This document shows positions 40,643-49,758 of a DNA stretch of 64,000 nucleotides, one piece after another; the first letter of the stretch is position 1; the number at the start of each line of letters is the position of its first letter. The translations under genes and the position numbers were made by a program. The DNA is from CAMTUH01 sp947084935 (GTDB lineage Bacteria > Pseudomonadota > Gammaproteobacteria > Coxiellales > Coxiellaceae): positions 1 through 64,000 of the forward strand of contig CAMTUH010000003.1 in assembly GCA_947084935.1 (NCBI GenBank), given 5' to 3'. The notes under the pieces are model-generated. The model made no database searches. It worked only from the letters and a program-made list of their open reading frames with translations, and was not told where the DNA came from.

Positions 40643-43072
40643 ATGAGCATGGTGACATCCCCTCAAAAGTACGATTCTTCGTCCATTAAAGTCCTCAAGG
40701 GCTTGGATGCCGTTCGCAAACGCCCGGGGATGTATATTGGCGATACCGATGACGGGTCGGGCCTCCACCACATGGTTTTTGAAGTCGTCGATAACTCCGT
40801 CGACGAGGCCTTAGGTGGCTTTTGTACACATATTTGGGTCGTGATTCACGAAGACGGCTCTGTGACCGTTCGAGACAACGGACGAGGCATTCCCACGGAT
40901 ATCCACCCTGAAGAAGGTCGATCTGCCGCAGAAGTCATCATGACCATACTCCACGCCGGCGGAAAGTTTGATAAGGCGGCTTATAAAGTTTCGGGGGGGT
41001 TACACGGCGTCGGTGTTTCCGTAGTCAACGCGCTGTCGGAAGATCTTCATTTAACCATTCGGCAAAATGGCAAAGTTCATTATCAACAGTACAAAATGGG
41101 GGTTCCGCAAGCACCGCTCAAAGCGATCGATAACACTGATAAAACGGGCACTGAAATCCGCTTCAAACCCAGCTCGACTATTTTTACGAATACTGAATTT
41201 CATTACGACATCCTCGCCAAACGATTGCGTGAATTGTCTTTTTTAAATTCTGGCGTCCGCATTGAGTTAACCGATCAACGCTCCGGTGGCAAAAACGATG
41301 TTTTTGAATACGAGGGCGGAATTAGAGCGTTTGTGAAACACCTGAACAAGCAAAAAACCCCTATCAATTCCGATATATTTTATTTCTCTACGGAAAGCAA
41401 CGACGTGGGTGTTGAGCTAGCGCTGCAATGGAACGACGGTTTTCAAGAAACAATTTTCTGTTTTACCAACAATATTCCGCAGTCCGACGGCGGAACGCAC
41501 TTAGCGGGTTTTCGCGCCGCGTTAACGCGAACATTGAACAATTACATCGAGAAACAAAATCTAGCGAGCAAACACAAAATCGCTCCGACCGGTGACGATG
41601 CGCGCGAAGGATTAACGGCCGTTTTATCCGTCAAGGTTCCCGACCCTAAATTTTCATCGCAAACAAAAGATAAATTGGTATCGTCTGAAGTAAAAGCCAT
41701 CGTGGAATCCACCGTGGCTGATAAATTAAACGATTATTTACTTGAAAATCCCGCGCAGGCACGCGCGATCGCGATAAAAATCGTCGACGCAGCACGTGCG
41801 CGTGAAGCCGCACGAAAAGCCCGCGAAATGACGCGGCGAAAAAATGAATTGGACGTCGGGGGCTTGCCCGGAAAACTCGCCGATTGCCAGGAAAAAGATC
41901 CTGCGTTGTGCGAATTATTTTTGGTTGAGGGCGATTCCGCCGGTGGCTCCGCAAAACAAGCGCGCGATCGTCGTTATCAAGCCATCCTGCCACTCAAAGG
42001 AAAAATTCTCAACGTCGAAAAAGCGCGTTTCGATAAAATGCTGGCGTCTGTTGAAGTAGGAACGTTGATTACCGCATTAGGGTGCGGCATTGGTCGCGAA
42101 GAATATAATCCTGATAAACTCCGCTACCACCGCATTATCATCATGACCGATGCCGATGTGGACGGATCTCACATCCGAACGCTGCTGCTGACTTTTTTCT
42201 ATCGTCAAATGCCGGAATTAATTGAACGCAGCCACATATATATTGCGCAGCCTCCTTTATATAAAGTCAAAAAGGGCAAACAAGAACAATACGTGAAAGA
42301 CGATGTTTCGTTAGACGCATTACTGCTGCAACTCGCTTTGGAAGGAACTTTACTTCATCCCAATGCACATGCGCCTGCGCTGCGCGGAACCGCGCTTGAA
42401 AATCTGGCCAGCCATTATCGAACAGCCATGCGCAGCATCAACCGATTAGCGAGGCGATACCCACAAGACGTGCTCACACAATTACTGCACATCACACCGA
42501 TCGCTTCCCAAGATCTGGGCGATGAAAATAAAGTTTCTGCATGGGCAAAATGTCTTGAAACGCAATTGAATGCACAAACCCAACCCGGTTTGCAATACCG
42601 TATTAAAATAATCAAAGACGCACAACGCGAGTTCTTTTTACCCGTGGTGACGATACACAATCACGGCGTAGAACGCGATCACGCGTTCAACCCCGATTTC
42701 TTCGCGTGCGCCGATTACAAACACATCATCGATTTATACAACAAAATTTCTGGGTTGATCGAACCGGGTGCTTATATTGAGCGCGGTGAGCTAAAACGGC
42801 CCATCAGCAGCTTTAGGGAGGCACTGGACTGGTTGCTGGCAGAAGCGAAAAAGGGCATTACCATGCAGCGCTACAAAGGGTTGGGGGAGATGAACCCCGA
42901 TCAATTGTGGGAAACGACTATGGATGTTCAAACGCGTCGATTATTACAAGTCAGCATCGAGGACGCCGTTCTTGCGGACGAAATCTTTACCACGTTGATG
43001 GGCGATCAGGTCGAACCCCGACGCGCATTCATCGAACAGAATGCCTTGGCGGTTGAGAATCTGGATATTTAA
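40643..43072 (+). CDS. gyrB: DNA gyrase subunit B
   Basis: An 809-residue GyrB. The GHKL ATPase domain has EVVDNSVDEALGG, the DNGRGIP motif and the lid GGLHGVGVSVVNALS. The transducer follows, then the TOPRIM domain with LVEGDSAGGSAKQARDRRYQAILPLKGKILNVEKA and DADVDGSHI. The C-terminus ends near RRAFIEQNALAVENLDI. With GyrA it introduces negative supercoils. The last 44 bases overlap the 3' end of the convergent rsmD gene. Confidence 0.98.
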   Translation: MSMVTSPQKYDSSSIKVLKGLDAVRKRPGMYIGDTDDGSGLHHMVFEVVDNSVDEALGGFCTHIWVVIHEDGSVTVRDNGRGIPTDIHPEEGRSAAEVIMTILHAGGKFDKAAYKVSGGLHGVGVSVVNALSEDLHLTIRQNGKVHYQQYKMGVPQAPLKAIDNTDKTGTEIRFKPSSTIFTNTEFHYDILAKRLRELSFLNSGVRIELTDQRSGGKNDVFEYEGGIRAFVKHLNKQKTPINSDIFYFSTESNDVGVELALQWNDGFQETIFCFTNNIPQSDGGTHLAGFRAALTRTLNNYIEKQNLASKHKIAPTGDDAREGLTAVLSVKVPDPKFSSQTKDKLVSSEVKAIVESTVADKLNDYLLENPAQARAIAIKIVDAARAREAARKAREMTRRKNELDVGGLPGKLADCQEKDPALCELFLVEGDSAGGSAKQARDRRYQAILPLKGKILNVEKARFDKMLASVEVGTLITALGCGIGREEYNPDKLRYHRIIIMTDADVDGSHIRTLLLTFFYRQMPELIERSHIYIAQPPLYKVKKGKQEQYVKDDVSLDALLLQLALEGTLLHPNAHAPALRGTALENLASHYRTAMRSINRLARRYPQDVLTQLLHITPIASQDLGDENKVSAWAKCLETQLNAQTQPGLQYRIKIIKDAQREFFLPVVTIHNHGVERDHAFNPDFFACADYKHIIDLYNKISGLIEPGAYIERGELKRPISSFREALDWLLAEAKKGITMQRYKGLGEMNPDQLWETTMDVQTRRLLQVSIEDAVLADEIFTTLMGDQVEPRRAFIEQNALAVENLDI

Positions 43073-43634
43073 TTTCTCTCTGGAATAAATAATAAGACAA
43101 ACTCGACGTTTTCTTCTCCCGCAATAATTGCCAAGAAGAAGGTACTGGCAAAGGAGTCAGGGTGCGCTCTGCTTCAACGTAGATCAACGCGCGCTTGCTC
43201 AAAATTTTCTCCTGCTCCAGCCATTCGCTGGCTGCCTTAACTAGGCCCTGAAAAAAAGGCGGATCTAAAAAAACGATGTCGAAAGGAGCGTGGCCGAGTG
43301 GCGAAACCCGATGAGGACACTCCCCTAAAACAAATTCAACGTCTTTAGTCTCCAGCACATCGGCATTCTTTTTCAGCGCCTCCAGCACAGATTTCGAATG
43401 ATCCACAAAAGTCACGTGCTTCGCACCGCGCGATAAGGCTTCAAACCCCAGCGCGCCGCTCCCGGCAAACACATCCAAACACACGGCTCCTTCAATATAA
43501 GGAACCAGCCAATTAAAGAGGGTTTCGCGAACGCGATCGTGCGTGGGCCTTAACCCGGGAATTGCCGGAAAGGTAATTCGTCTGCTGCGCCACCGGCCGC
43601 CGATGATGCGTATTGTTCCTTGAAGCCCTGTCAT
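43029..43634 (-). CDS. rsmD: 16S rRNA (guanine966-N2)-methyltransferase RsmD
   Basis: A 201-residue RsmD. It methylates the 30S subunit rRNA using SAM. IRIIGGRWRSRRITFP opens it, the SAM-binding motif is CLDVFAGSGALGFEALSRGA, and the catalytic motif is FLDPPFF (the DPPF of N6/N2 methyltransferases). The C-terminal tail of about 14 residues lies inside the gyrB 3' end in antisense, so the tail is probably not under strong selection. In many gammaproteobacteria rsmD is beside ftsYEX; here two peptidase genes and repeats stand between. Confidence 0.93.
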   Translation of the reverse strand: MTGLQGTIRIIGGRWRSRRITFPAIPGLRPTHDRVRETLFNWLVPYIEGAVCLDVFAGSGALGFEALSRGAKHVTFVDHSKSVLEALKKNADVLETKDVEFVLGECPHRVSPLGHAPFDIVFLDPPFFQGLVKAASEWLEQEKILSKRALIYVEAERTLTPLPVPSSWQLLREKKTSSLSYYLFQREIKYPDSQPPRHSVR

Positions 43635-43669
43635 AACTTAGTTATTTAGTCGTTAAAAACTCTGTTATT

Positions 43670-43767
43670 CCGTCATCCCGCCCAGGGATTGGGCGGGATC
43701 CAAGCGCAAGGATGCCAATTCCCTTCCCTGGAGCCTAGATTCCGGCCATCCAAGGCCGGAATGACGG
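43670..43767. repeat. Intergenic palindromic repeat with two hairpins, family 5
   Basis: Outer ends CCGTCAT (43670-43676) and ATGACGG (43761-43767) are inverted. Inside are hairpin 1, ATCCCGCCCA/TGGGCGGGAT (43675-43699), and hairpin 2, ATTCCGGCC/GGCCGGAAT (43739-43762). A related degenerate copy is at 45179-45267. It sits between rsmD and the convergent-side M16 gene. Confidence 0.75.
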
Positions 43768-43831
43768 GCCCTAAACCGTGCAAAATCATTATCCACAAAT
43801 GCGCTTTTTAATCCATCCTTTCATTGAGTGA

Positions 43832-45160
43832 TTAGTTTTTAACGGATGACTGTTTATTATCCTGCCCCACCACCATAATCTTCATAATATTCGGATGAAC
43901 CGTTGCTTGGAAAGCTTCACGAATTTGATCGGCGGTGACCGATTGAACCTTTTGCACGTAGGTATTGAGATAATCCAAAGGCAAATGGTAAAAAGCAATG
44001 GTGGCGACGCTCGATAAAATATCGGCGTTTGTAGAAATACCTAAAGGAAAACTCCCTACCATATTCTGCTGAGCCGCGTTTTTTTGTTCTTGCGTGGGAC
44101 CATTTTTCACAAAATTCTGTAGGATTTCTTGCGTCATTTGCAGCGCTTGCTTGGCGCGATCAGTACGTGTTTGTAACACAATCAGAAACGGGCCACGATA
44201 CAACAACGGCTGAAATTGACTGTATACGCCGTACGCCAAACCGCGCTGATTACGTACCTGATTAAATAACAGAGAAGACAACGGCAGACCACCCAAAATT
44301 CGATTTCCTACAATCAACGGAAAATATTCTTTATCTGTTGGCGTAATACCAATTTCTCCCAGGATTATCGTATTTTGCTGCGCTGAAAAGGGGATAAATC
44401 GCTGATCCGCATGAGTGCTATTTACGGCTGCAGATAATTTCGGTGCAGCATGCCCTTCGGGTAATGATCCCAATACTTTTTCAGCAATTGCGTTTGCTTG
44501 GTCTCGCGAAACATCGCCTACGATTACCACGTCGGAATTTCCTGCCACGTAAAACTGCTGATAAAATGATAAAACCGCTTCACGCGTCATGGACTGAACC
44601 GACTCAACCGTTCCATCCGGTGAGTGGGCGTACGGATGATTCCCATAAATAAGCTTATAAAAAGCTTTCGAAGCGACTTGGCTCGGTGTTTGCTCATCCA
44701 TCTCAATACCGACGACCGTTTGATTTTTCACACGACTCAAAGCATCCGTTGGAAAACTCGGCGCATTGATAATTTCAGAAAACATGTCTAATGCAGGCTG
44801 AAAATACTTCGGTGACGTTAAGCAGCGCAAACTTACCATCGCCATATCCTGATCAACGCCTGCCCCCACTTGCGCGCCCACGCTATCAAACGCATCGGAT
44901 ATCTGATCGGCATTATGTTGCTTCGAGCCCTGATTCAATAAAGAATTAACCAGTGAAGCAATTCCCGGCTTACTTCCATCGTAAGCAGAACCCGCCGCAA
45001 AAACTACCTCAATATCCACGATAGGAACTTGAGCAGAATGCACGTAATATACATTCGCCCCGTTTTTCAGCGACCAATGCTGTATTTTTACCGGTTCAGC
45101 CGAAGCTGCCATTGCCGCACCGAAAAAAACCATCGCAATAAAAAAGAGAATTATTCGCAT
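43832..45160 (-). CDS. Exported M16-family protein lacking the zinc motif
   Basis: A 442-residue secreted M16B homologue. Signal peptide IILFFIAMVFFGAAMAASA. The fold is clear (VVFAAGSAYDGSKPGIASLVNSLLNQG, VGIEMDEQTPSQVASKAFY, AGNSDVVIVGDVS), but HxxEH is replaced by SLVNSLLNQ, so it cannot bind zinc in the usual way. It is likely the structural partner of the active M16 protein encoded just upstream, as in two-subunit processing peptidases. I choose ATG at 45160, with AAGGTGA before it; a GTG and an ATG slightly upstream are in frame. Confidence 0.88.
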   Translation of the reverse strand: MRIILFFIAMVFFGAAMAASAEPVKIQHWSLKNGANVYYVHSAQVPIVDIEVVFAAGSAYDGSKPGIASLVNSLLNQGSKQHNADQISDAFDSVGAQVGAGVDQDMAMVSLRCLTSPKYFQPALDMFSEIINAPSFPTDALSRVKNQTVVGIEMDEQTPSQVASKAFYKLIYGNHPYAHSPDGTVESVQSMTREAVLSFYQQFYVAGNSDVVIVGDVSRDQANAIAEKVLGSLPEGHAAPKLSAAVNSTHADQRFIPFSAQQNTIILGEIGITPTDKEYFPLIVGNRILGGLPLSSLLFNQVRNQRGLAYGVYSQFQPLLYRGPFLIVLQTRTDRAKQALQMTQEILQNFVKNGPTQEQKNAAQQNMVGSFPLGISTNADILSSVATIAFYHLPLDYLNTYVQKVQSVTADQIREAFQATVHPNIMKIMVVGQDNKQSSVKN

Positions 45161-45178
45161 GAATGTCATCACCTTATT

Positions 45179-45267
45179 CCGTCGTCCTCACCAAGGATGG
45201 TGGGGATCCAAACCCAGGGAGGGAAATTCAAATCCTATCACTTTCCGTCATCCTCCCGCGCAGGCGG
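45179..45267. repeat. Degenerate copies of palindromic repeat family 5 between the M16 genes
   Basis: CCGTCGTCCTCACCAAGGAT followed by GGTGGGGATCC (45179-45210) and then CCGTCATCCTCCCGCGCAGGCGG (45245-45267) resemble the arms of the element at 43670. The elements lie between the two peptidase genes, immediately upstream of the AAGGTGA site of the second. Confidence 0.55.
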
Positions 45268-45297
45268 TCTTCCATAATTGAAAAGAATGCACAACCA

Positions 45298-46668
45298 TCA
45301 CCGCAACCCCGACGACGGCAACTGATCCACACCCGACTGCTTTGGCGCTCCCGTGGGATGCAACACGGTAATCGTCAACCCTCGAGAAATTAAATACTGT
45401 TTCGCGGCTTCTTGTATTTGTTGAGCGGTAACCGCTTCAATACGCGAAACGTAAATTTGTGAATTTCTCCACGACAAACCGATGGATTCTGGGGTGCCGA
45501 GGTCGAACGCTTGATTTACCAAAGAATCCGCTTTGTAAACATCGCCTGCAATCACTTGCGCTTTAACGCGCTCAAGTTCACTCGGCGTAACGGGCTTTTC
45601 TTGCAATTGTTTGACTTCGTTGTCAAACGCACTCTGTAACTCAGTAATACTGTGTCCTTGCGCGGGAACACCAACAAAAACAATCAACGCACTGTGCAAC
45701 TGATAGGGATCATAACTGACTTGGGCGAAGCTCGCGATTTGTTTGCCGCGCACTAAGTTCCGAGCAAACCGCGAACTGTCGGATCCTCCCAACAACGAAG
45801 CTAACACATCTAACGCGTATGGTTTTTCAGAGTTTTTCTCAGTCGTCAATGTTGGGACTTGATACCCCTCAAATAAAAGCGGCAATTTCGCGGGAATATT
45901 AACATCGACTTGCTTTGTGCCCAGCGAGGGAATTTCGGTGCGTGGTTTCAACGCCGGAACCGACGATGAGGGAATGGGCTCGAAATATTTCTTCGCCAAA
46001 GCAAATACTTTTTCCGGTTGAACATCCCCCACCACCACAACGATGGCATTATTGGGGACATACCACGTATGATACCAACGACGCACGTCTTGAATCGTCA
46101 TGTGTTCCAAGTCCGTCATCCAACCGATTGCCTGATGGTGATAAGGATTATTCACAAACGCCGCTGCCATAAAGCGCTCATAGGTAAGCGCATTGGGATT
46201 ATCATCAAAGCGCATTCGTCGTTCTTCCATCACCACCTGAATTTCTTTTTCAAAATCGCTTTGTTTCAACAATAAATTGTGCATCCGGTCGGATTCAATT
46301 TGAAAAGTCAGCGGTAATTTATCGCTACTGATGCGTTCGTAATACACGGTTTGATCATTGCCGGTCATGGCATTTTGATCACCACCGTTATCGCTGATGA
46401 GTTTTTCGAGCATCCCTGCTGGATATTTTCGGGATCCCCGAAACATCATGTGCTCCAGCACGTGTGAAATCCCCGTAATGCCGTCGTGTTCATAACTTCC
46501 GCCAACCTTGTACCAAACCGATGAAAACACAACCGGCGCGCGGTGATCTTCTTTCACCAATAACGTTAAACCATTTTTCAAATGATATTCGTGAACGCTT
46601 TGGGCATGCGCGGTGACACTTACCATCAAGGTAAATAGCAGAGCAAATCGAAACAGAGTATTTCTCAT
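45298..46668 (-). CDS. Exported M16B zinc metallopeptidase
   Basis: A 456-residue M16 peptidase with a signal peptide (FRFALLFTLMVSVTAHAQ). The inverted zinc motif HVLEH is at residues 69-73 (GISHVLEHMMFRG), and the distal Glu is in VVMEERRMRFDDNPNA, so the catalytic site is complete. The C-terminal half has the YxVPNNAIVVVVGDV type segment of the non-catalytic domain. It probably degrades peptides in the periplasm together with the inactive homologue encoded next. Related pairs are annotated as PqqL-like or processing-peptidase-like. Confidence 0.9.
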   Translation of the reverse strand: MRNTLFRFALLFTLMVSVTAHAQSVHEYHLKNGLTLLVKEDHRAPVVFSSVWYKVGGSYEHDGITGISHVLEHMMFRGSRKYPAGMLEKLISDNGGDQNAMTGNDQTVYYERISSDKLPLTFQIESDRMHNLLLKQSDFEKEIQVVMEERRMRFDDNPNALTYERFMAAAFVNNPYHHQAIGWMTDLEHMTIQDVRRWYHTWYVPNNAIVVVVGDVQPEKVFALAKKYFEPIPSSSVPALKPRTEIPSLGTKQVDVNIPAKLPLLFEGYQVPTLTTEKNSEKPYALDVLASLLGGSDSSRFARNLVRGKQIASFAQVSYDPYQLHSALIVFVGVPAQGHSITELQSAFDNEVKQLQEKPVTPSELERVKAQVIAGDVYKADSLVNQAFDLGTPESIGLSWRNSQIYVSRIEAVTAQQIQEAAKQYLISRGLTITVLHPTGAPKQSGVDQLPSSGLR

Positions 46669-46695
46669 TTTATTTCTTCACCACTCAGCCTTGAG

Positions 46696-46769
46696 GTAGG
46701 TTGGGCTGAGCTTGCGAAGCCCAACAACTAACTAATTCGTTGGGCTTCATTTCATTCAGCCCAACCTAC
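46696..46769. repeat. Intergenic palindromic repeat, family 3
   Basis: GTAGGTTGGGCTG (46696-46708) pairs with CAGCCCAACCTAC (46757-46769), a 13-bp perfect inverted repeat. An inner CGAAGCCCAAC/GTTGGGCTTC pair sits inside. A half copy forms the 3' end of recF at 37465. Confidence 0.8.
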
Positions 46770-46779
46770 GTTTCTGACC

Positions 46780-46870
46780 TCGAAGCGAGGGGATCCTTTT
46801 GCAGGCAAATAAAGCGCAGTCGGGCGGAGCCCGACGAGCCATTGCCGGAAAAAGGATCCCCTCGCTTCGA
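46780..46870. repeat. Intergenic palindromic repeat, family 4
   Basis: A perfect 21-bp inverted repeat: 46780-46800 (TCGAAGCGAGGGGATCC then TTTT) and 46850-46870, flanking an inner GTCGGGC/GCCCGAC hairpin (46819-46835). A one-sided copy lies at 60370-60398, just upstream of the lanthipeptide precursor promoter. This copy separates the M16 gene from ftsY. Confidence 0.82.
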
Positions 46871-46992
46871 TGCCTAATTATTTTAACACTCATTACGCTC
46901 TCAATCCTTTTAAATTTCTGAGCTGCAATGCTAGGATAGCACGTGGGCATTGTACTGGGTTTCACCTGGAATTTCAGCTACGCGGAGAATGG

Positions 46993-47925
46993 ATGTTTGG
47001 CTTCTCAAAATCGAAACGGGAACCTTCAGCGGAACCACCTAAAAAACGCTGGTTTGGCCGCTTCAAAGACGGCTTAGGCAATCTTATTTTAGGTAAAAAA
47101 ACGATTGATGCCGATCTGCTGGATGAATTGGAAACGCTCTTGCTCACGGCCGATGTTGGTGTGGAGGCCAGCCGTCGTATTCTCGATAATCTCGCCCAAC
47201 AAATTGCCCGGAAAGAATTATCCAACCCCGAATCCTTGCTTAAATCGCTCAAACAACAATTGTTTTTAATTCTTAGGCCGTGTCAGCAACCTCTCATTCC
47301 AAGCTCATCGCCTTTTGTTATTTTAACGGTCGGCGTAAACGGCGTCGGGAAAACTACAACCATTGCAAAAATGGCACATTACTACAAACAACAAGGAAAA
47401 AAAATCATGCTCGCCGCCGGTGATACCTTTCGTGCAGCCGCCGTGGATCAATTAAAGGTGTGGGGTGAGCGCAATCAAGTTCCAGTCATTGCACAACAAT
47501 CGGGTTCCGACAGCGCCTCTGTCATTTACGACGCCATGGAATCAGCAAGCGCAAAAAATATCGATGTTCTCATTGCCGATACTGCAGGACGCCTGCACAC
47601 GCAGTCGCATTTAATGGCAGAGTTACAAAAAATCAAACGCGTGATGCAAAAACAAAACTCCGCGGCGCCGCACGAGATTCTGTTAATTATCGATGCCGGC
47701 ACTGGACAGAACGCCATCAATCAAGCACAACAATTCCACGAGGCTATTGGATTAACCGGCATCGCGCTCACTAAATTAGACGGCACCGCAAAAGGCGGAA
47801 TCATCTTTGCAATTGCCGAAAAAATGAAATTACCCATTCGCTTTATCGGCGTCGGAGAACACATCGACGATTTAAAGCCTTTTGAGGCACAATCTTTTAT
47901 TGACACACTTTTTGAAGAAACATGA
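46993..47925 (+). CDS. ftsY: Signal recognition particle receptor FtsY
   Basis: A 310-residue SRP GTPase. The start at 46993 has GGAGA upstream; it gives a very short acidic/basic A domain, then the N domain and G domain. G1 is TVGVNGVGKTTTIAK at 112-126, with DTAGRLHTQSHLMAEL and TKLDGTAKGGIIF later. FtsY docks ribosome-SRP complexes at the membrane. It overlaps ftsE by four bases. Confidence 0.95.
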   Translation: MFGFSKSKREPSAEPPKKRWFGRFKDGLGNLILGKKTIDADLLDELETLLLTADVGVEASRRILDNLAQQIARKELSNPESLLKSLKQQLFLILRPCQQPLIPSSSPFVILTVGVNGVGKTTTIAKMAHYYKQQGKKIMLAAGDTFRAAAVDQLKVWGERNQVPVIAQQSGSDSASVIYDAMESASAKNIDVLIADTAGRLHTQSHLMAELQKIKRVMQKQNSAAPHEILLIIDAGTGQNAINQAQQFHEAIGLTGIALTKLDGTAKGGIIFAIAEKMKLPIRFIGVGEHIDDLKPFEAQSFIDTLFEET

Positions 47926-48599
47926 TTCGTTTTACGCAAGTCAGTAAAAATTATCCGAACGGCCACCAGGCATTAATGAACGTTTCTTTTTCTCTGGGAG
48001 CCGGTGAAATGGTTTTTTTGACCGGCCACTCCGGTGCGGGGAAAACGACGCTATTGAAACTCATGATGTTAATTGAGCCACTGACGCATGGACAAATCAC
48101 TATCGATAATCAGAATTTAGCGCGGTTATCCGCACATCAAATACCGCATTTACGACGACGCATCGGAATGATTTTTCAAAATCCGCAATTGTTATACCAC
48201 CACACCGTGTTTGACAACGTGGCCATTCCGCTCGTCATTTGCGGCTATCGTCCCCGCGAAATTAAACGGCGGGTTCACGCTTCTTTGGATAAAGTGGGCC
48301 TGTTAAGCAAAACTCATTTATTTCCGATGGACTTATCGAGCGGAGAACAGCAGCGCATTGGTATTGCCCGTGCGATCGTCAATCGACCCCTCATCGTGCT
48401 CGCCGACGAGCCCACGGGAAACCTCGATCCCGAACTATCCTTTGAAATTATGCGTTTATTTGAGGCTTTTAATGACGTTGGCGTTACCGTGCTGGTGGCT
48501 ACACACGATTTATCGCTGATCGCTCCTTTAAATCACCGCATCATCACGCTTCAAAACGGACGATTAGCCGGAGACCAAGGTAATGACGCCACACAATGA
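47922..48599 (+). CDS. ftsE: Cell division ATP-binding protein FtsE
   Basis: A 225-residue ABC ATPase. Walker A is GHSGAGKTTLLKL at about 35-47, the Q-loop is MIFQNPQLL, the signature is DLSSGEQQRIGIARA and Walker B is LIVLADEPTGNLDP. With FtsX it controls peptidoglycan hydrolases at the septum. The start overlaps ftsY by ATGA and the end overlaps ftsX by 17 bases, so the three genes are one translational unit. Confidence 0.95.
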   Translation: MIRFTQVSKNYPNGHQALMNVSFSLGAGEMVFLTGHSGAGKTTLLKLMMLIEPLTHGQITIDNQNLARLSAHQIPHLRRRIGMIFQNPQLLYHHTVFDNVAIPLVICGYRPREIKRRVHASLDKVGLLSKTHLFPMDLSSGEQQRIGIARAIVNRPLIVLADEPTGNLDPELSFEIMRLFEAFNDVGVTVLVATHDLSLIAPLNHRIITLQNGRLAGDQGNDATQ

Positions 48600-49530
48600 A
48601 CCCAAGCGTTACCCTTCCATTGCATTATGGCTAATGAATCACGCGCGCGCGTGTATTTACGGTTTCAGCGAGTTAGTCCACGCGCCATTTGCTAGCGTGA
48701 TGACGATCGCCGTAATGGGTGTCGCGATAGCTTTACCCGCGGGATTTTACTTACTCCTTCAAAATTTCCAATTGCTCAGCAAGCCCTGGAATGGGAATCC
48801 GACCATTTCACTCTATCTTCAAAAAACCAGTTCCGACGTACAAATAAAACAAACCTTATTACAACTGAAAAATCGCGATGATATTCGCAACGTTCGCTAC
48901 ATTTCCCCCGCCGAAGGGCTCAAAGAATTTAAAAAAAATTCGCCTTTCGCAGACACCGTTGAACTATCTCAGAATAATCCTTTGCCACCCGTTTTGGTAA
49001 TCACGCCAAAAACAAAGCTTGACTCTGAGCGGCTGAAAAAAATGGTATCGGATTTAAAAACCTTACCCATCGTAGACACGGCAGAACTGGATTTAGCGTG
49101 GATTCATCGTCTGGGCGACATCATCACGTTAGGAAAACGCATCATCACCACCATCGCTTTTCTTTTTGGGGTCGGCATGGTTTTGATTATTGGGAACACT
49201 ATTCGGCTGACGACGCAAACTCATCGCCAAGAAATGAATATCCTCAAGCTGGTTGGCGCAACCAATGCCTTTATTCGACGGCCTTTGCTGTACCGAGGTT
49301 TTTTATACGGATGCCTGGGCGGCTGTTTAGCCTGGATGCTGGTCACCCTCATGCTGTGGTGGCTTCAGTCACCCGCTCAGCACCTCGCCGAGAGCTACGG
49401 GAACTCGTTCGCCATGAGCGGACTCAATGCGGCCGCCGGTTTAGCCATCATTTTGACCTCCGCGCTCTTGGGGCTCATCGGGTCCTGGGTAGCCGTCCGC
49501 CGACACCTGACGTCGCCCGAGACCCTTTGA
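48583..49530 (+). CDS. ftsX: Cell division protein FtsX
   Basis: A 315-residue membrane protein with four predicted helices: one near residues 38-58 (VMTIAVMGVAIALPAGFYLLL), a periplasmic domain of about 110 residues, then three helices ending near VRRHL. The sequences GNTIRLTTQTHRQEMNILKLVGATNAFIRRPLLYRG are typical of FtsX. It is the permease partner of FtsE. Confidence 0.93.
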   Translation: MTPHNEPKRYPSIALWLMNHARACIYGFSELVHAPFASVMTIAVMGVAIALPAGFYLLLQNFQLLSKPWNGNPTISLYLQKTSSDVQIKQTLLQLKNRDDIRNVRYISPAEGLKEFKKNSPFADTVELSQNNPLPPVLVITPKTKLDSERLKKMVSDLKTLPIVDTAELDLAWIHRLGDIITLGKRIITTIAFLFGVGMVLIIGNTIRLTTQTHRQEMNILKLVGATNAFIRRPLLYRGFLYGCLGGCLAWMLVTLMLWWLQSPAQHLAESYGNSFAMSGLNAAAGLAIILTSALLGLIGSWVAVRRHLTSPETL

Positions 49531-49533
49531 TTT

Positions 49534-49657
49534 GTAGCCTTGATGCAGCCCCCGCAAGGCGAGGACAGGCTCCGCGTAATCAAGGAATTCCTGAGTTCCT
49601 GGGTTACGCCACGAAGCGTGGCTGCACCCAGGCTACAATTCGCTTCATCAAGGCTAC
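49534..49657 (-). repeat. Intergenic palindromic repeat, family 2, inverted copy
   Basis: GTAGCCTTGATGCAGCC at 49534 and CACCCAGGCTAC ending at 49636 form the ends; the middle has AAGGAATTCCTGAGTTCCTGGGTTACG, and ACGAAGCGT supplies a small hairpin. A second partial end, CATCAAGGCTAC, ends at 49657. The orientation is opposite to the copy at 39018. It lies in the ftsX-rpoH gap. Confidence 0.72.
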
Positions 49658-49758
49658 ACATAAGTTCTGGGGCATTCGTTTCCCCATTAGCACTATCCAA
49701 AAAAGGATGGTAGAATTTCTGGTCGACTTGAGCTCAATAACCAATTGATTTAGCTAAC

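Noticed and set aside
43029..43072. Frameshift or read-through at the gyrB/rsmD overlap
   Set aside because: Both proteins have normal lengths and intact C-terminal regions, so this is an ordinary convergent overlap.
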